Positions 6,715 to 8,920 of a stretch of 8,920 nucleotides of DNA are shown here, piece after piece. Made by a program: the position numbers and the translations under genes. Origin of the DNA: CAXQRU01 sp964226685. GTDB lineage: Bacteria; Pseudomonadota; Gammaproteobacteria; Pseudomonadales; Cellvibrionaceae. Below the pieces are notes generated by a model. That model saw only the letters and a list, made by a program, of their open reading frames with translations, made no database searches and was not told the DNA's origin. Within the stretch, counting starts at the first letter, position 1. Each line of letters opens with the position of its first letter. The stretch spans positions 1-8,920 of the forward strand of contig CAXQRU010000088.1 of the NCBI GenBank assembly GCA_964226685.1. The letters are read 5' to 3'.

Positions 6715-8343
6715 ATGTCTACAACCACTGCTAAACTATCCCGCGGGATGTTTGCTGCTTTAATCGGCACCAGCCTAATGGCTAATGTGCAAGCATCGAG
6801 TCACCGCGAAGCCCCATATATTTCAAAATACCCACAAGTCGATGCCACCGACTTCTATATGTTCAACAGTTACGAGCCAGGTCGTGACGGCTATGTAACC
6901 ATCTTAGCCAACTACATCCCGGTACAAGCCCCCTACGGCGGCCCCAACTACTTCCCCATGGATGAAAATGCTCTCTATGAAATCCATATCGATAACACTG
7001 GTGATGCGGTTGAAGACGTCACCTTCCAATTTCGATTCAATAATGCTGAGCCAGCTGGCGGCACATTAAATTTCAGCATCGGTGAAGGCGCAAACGCTAA
7101 GGACATTCCTGCAGTACTGCGCAATGTGGGCGGCATTACCGCTAATTCAGCGGCGGGTCTTAACTATCAAGAGTCGTATACCGTTAATGTCGTCAGCGGC
7201 GATCGACGCACTGGCTCAAGCTCTGCCGTCACCAATGACGCCACCAGCGGTACTGTCTTTGCAAAACCATTCGACAATGCCGGTTACAAAACCTATGGCG
7301 GCAGCGCAGACAATTATGCAACTTATGCCGACTCCTTCATTCACACCGCCTCTATTCCAAATTGCGGCCAACCCGCTAAAATTTTCGTGGGTCAACGTTT
7401 AGAAAGCTTTAAACTGGCACTGGGTGAAATTTTTGACTTAGTTAACTTTGTACCTATCGAAGGTGACAGTGCTCCTGGTGCAGGCGATGGCGCAGGCTTC
7501 CCTGGTGGTATCACACAAGACGCTAGCCGTAATGATTTGGCTCGCAACAACATCACCACTATTGCTATCGAAGTTCATAAAGACTGCTTAGTGGGCTCTG
7601 GTAACGGCGTGATTGGTGGCTGGACCACAGCTAGTCTTAAGCAAGCGACCATCCTTAACCCCAATGCAACTTTGGATAAACCAGAAGTATCAGGCGGTGC
7701 TTGGGTTCAGGTTTCTCGTTTAGGTAACTTTTTGGTGAACGAGCTATTCATTGGCTTCCCTGATAAAGATCGTTTCAATGGCAGCGAGCCAATGAACGAC
7801 GGTCAATTTGCGGACTACGTGACTCATCCTGTGTTCCCTGCGATTGTCAACGTGCTGTTCAAAGATGCGGTTAACACCACATTGAACGCAAACATTAGCG
7901 ACCTAGCGCCAAACAATATTCCACGTACGGATTTGGTTGCAGGTTTCCTAACCGGTGTACCTGGCGTTAACCAACTAGCCAATGTAACGCCATCTGAAAT
8001 GCTGCGTCTGAACACGGGTATTGCCGCCACACCAAAAGCTGACCAGCAATCATTGGGTGTCGCTGCTGGTGACCTTGCAGGCTTCCCAAATGGTCGCCGT
8101 CCAGGAGATGATGCGGTCGATATCGCACTTCGAGTGGCTATGGGCGCACTGTGTTATGACCTACCCATCGGTGAAGGTTTGAACCTAGGCTACTGTGCCT
8201 CAGAAAATGCGCCAGTTGGTAATGCACCACTCACAGACGGCGTACCAGTTTCAGCTGCCGACTTTGAAAACCAGTTCCCTTATTTGGTAGCACCTTACCC
8301 AGGTTCTCCTAATAATGCTGCGATTCCTCAGCCACGTAACTAA
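6715..8343 (+). CDS. Exported DUF4331 protein
   Basis: This 542-residue protein has a Sec signal peptide (basic start, hydrophobic FAALIGTSLMANV, cleavage expected after V-Q-A at about 27), so the mature protein begins SSHREAP. That opening, followed by DATDFYMFNSYEPGR (43-57), is the hallmark of DUF4331, a family of unknown function found in many secreted proteins. The conserved block GFPNGRRPGDDAVDIALR lies near 456-475. Mature cysteines sit at about 217, 291, 480 and 494, enough for two disulfides. It should act in the periplasm or outside the cell. AGGAG (6701-6705) sets the start nine bases later. The lipoprotein gene follows after 14 bases, so the two are probably co-transcribed. The upstream promoter element is identical to that of the ECF sigma gene, which suggests it is a target of that factor. 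No enzyme motif is recognised. Confidence 0.93.
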   Translation: MSTTTAKLSRGMFAALIGTSLMANVQASSHREAPYISKYPQVDATDFYMFNSYEPGRDGYVTILANYIPVQAPYGGPNYFPMDENALYEIHIDNTGDAVEDVTFQFRFNNAEPAGGTLNFSIGEGANAKDIPAVLRNVGGITANSAAGLNYQESYTVNVVSGDRRTGSSSAVTNDATSGTVFAKPFDNAGYKTYGGSADNYATYADSFIHTASIPNCGQPAKIFVGQRLESFKLALGEIFDLVNFVPIEGDSAPGAGDGAGFPGGITQDASRNDLARNNITTIAIEVHKDCLVGSGNGVIGGWTTASLKQATILNPNATLDKPEVSGGAWVQVSRLGNFLVNELFIGFPDKDRFNGSEPMNDGQFADYVTHPVFPAIVNVLFKDAVNTTLNANISDLAPNNIPRTDLVAGFLTGVPGVNQLANVTPSEMLRLNTGIAATPKADQQSLGVAAGDLAGFPNGRRPGDDAVDIALRVAMGALCYDLPIGEGLNLGYCASENAPVGNAPLTDGVPVSAADFENQFPYLVAPYPGSPNNAAIPQPRN

Positions 8344-8357
8344 TTGGGAGTGTCATA

Positions 8358-8879
8358 ATGCTAAAGCGTAAAACACTATTGCTTAGCGCAGTCATCACCG
8401 CCGGCCTTCTGGCCGGATGTGGTGGCGGTAGCGGCAAGCCAAGTAAGACCAATCCGACGATTTCGTCCATTAACGATGTGACCTTACTGGCCAATATGGA
8501 TAGTGATAACATTCAGTTTTTGGTGGGAGACAAGGATACATTGCCAGCAGATATCGTTATCACGGCTTCATCATCGAACCCCAGAATCATCACTAATGAG
8601 GGTTTGATTGTTACTGCCAATGGTGCCACTAGAAATTTAATTGTGTCACCATTAAGCGATGAGATCGGAACCGCCACGATTACTGTGACGGCCATTGATG
8701 GCGATTTAAACTCTAGCTCAACCACTTTCGTGGTCAATGTGATTCCTGAAGACGTACCAGCAACTAGCTTTGTCAATGACGTCTTTGCGAACCCTGAAAA
8801 TGGTGAGCCCGTTAAAATTAACGGTATTAGTTTGATACAAGACACGGACGATACAGCAGCATTTGATAACCTGCTATAG
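8358..8879 (+). CDS. Ig-like outer-membrane lipoprotein
   Basis: This 173-residue lipoprotein has a basic start MLKRK, a hydrophobic stretch and a lipobox L-A-G-C with the acylated cysteine at position 21. Glycine follows the cysteine rather than aspartate, which favours sorting to the outer membrane. A Gly/Ser linker leads to a bacterial Ig/cadherin-like beta domain, about 32-131, recognisable from NPTISSINDVTLLANMDSDN and, further on, IGTATITVTAIDGD with TTFVVNVIPED at its end. About forty acidic residues follow (ENGEPVKINGISLIQDTDDT). A GGGAG ribosome site lies seven bases before the ATG. It forms a unit with the DUF4331 gene, and a hairpin follows nine bases after the stop, so it looks like the last gene. 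Anchoring or binding the DUF4331 protein at the cell surface is an inference from the arrangement only. Confidence 0.85.
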   Translation: MLKRKTLLLSAVITAGLLAGCGGGSGKPSKTNPTISSINDVTLLANMDSDNIQFLVGDKDTLPADIVITASSSNPRIITNEGLIVTANGATRNLIVSPLSDEIGTATITVTAIDGDLNSSSTTFVVNVIPEDVPATSFVNDVFANPENGEPVKINGISLIQDTDDTAAFDNLL

Positions 8880-8887
8880 CAAAATAA

Positions 8888-8908
8888 CGCCAGTGCTTTG
8901 CACTGGCG
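8888..8908 (+). terminator. Hairpin terminator after the lipoprotein, T tract hidden by adapter
   Basis: CGCCAGTG (8888-8895), loop CTTTG, CACTGGCG (8901-8908): a perfect eight-pair GC-rich stem just after the last stop codon. The expected T run is missing because the following bases are adapter sequence, not genome. Confidence 0.7.
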
Positions 8909-8920
8909 AGATCGGAAGAG
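8909..8920 (+). other. Illumina TruSeq adapter remnant at the contig end
   Basis: AGATCGGAAGAG is the first 12 bases of the standard TruSeq adapter and sits exactly at the end of the window, directly after the hairpin. It is very probably untrimmed read-through and should be removed from the annotation. Confidence 0.9.

Noticed and set aside
8513..8845. Minus-strand open frame of 110 codons inside the lipoprotein gene
   Set aside because: It is a mirror of the lipoprotein coding sequence, which has a lipobox and a good ribosome site.
1..8920. tRNA or rRNA genes, CRISPR arrays, insertion sequences, integrases and attachment sites
   Set aside because: I looked for cloverleaf ends, regularly spaced repeats, transposase motifs and terminal inverted repeats, and saw none.

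Overview
The window looks like chromosomal DNA from a Gram-negative gammaproteobacterium of moderate GC, probably marine or host-associated. The evidence is a YcfD/RoxA-type ribosomal oxygenase, a kbl-tdh threonine catabolic pair close to the enterobacterial proteins, an ECF sigma/RskA pair, an Sec-exported DUF4331 protein and an outer-membrane-type lipoprotein. Genus cannot be fixed from the sequence. The last 12 bases match the start of the Illumina TruSeq adapter, so the real sequence probably ends near 8908 and this is a contig end.

Left part, minus strand: positions 1-304 hold what looks like a decayed DUF4424-type exported protein, broken by a frame change and running off the window. 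A non-coding gap (305-529) follows. Next is a tightly packed operon read right to left, kbl (3902-2697), tdh (2700-1657) and roxA (1660 or 1666 to 530), whose genes overlap by 4-10 bases. Kbl and Tdh convert threonine to glycine and acetyl-CoA. RoxA hydroxylates ribosomal protein L16.

Centre, plus strand: divergent from kbl is an ECF sigma factor (4030-4578), with its overlapping membrane-anchored RskA-type anti-sigma factor (4559-5254). Then come an unrecognised 211-residue protein with eukaryote-like short motifs (5455-6090), a rho-independent terminator, and a small membrane protein with PAP2-like traces on the minus strand (6534-6115).

Right part, plus strand: an exported DUF4331 protein (6715-8343) and an Ig-like lipoprotein (8358-8879) form a two-gene unit closed by a hairpin.

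The most informative observation is that the sigma gene and the DUF4331 gene carry the same two-block element, TTGCATCT-N17-CGTATC, at promoter distance. The simplest reading is that the ECF sigma factor drives its own operon and the distant DUF4331-lipoprotein operon. That would make the right half a self-contained envelope-stress or secretion regulon interrupted by two apparently unrelated genes.
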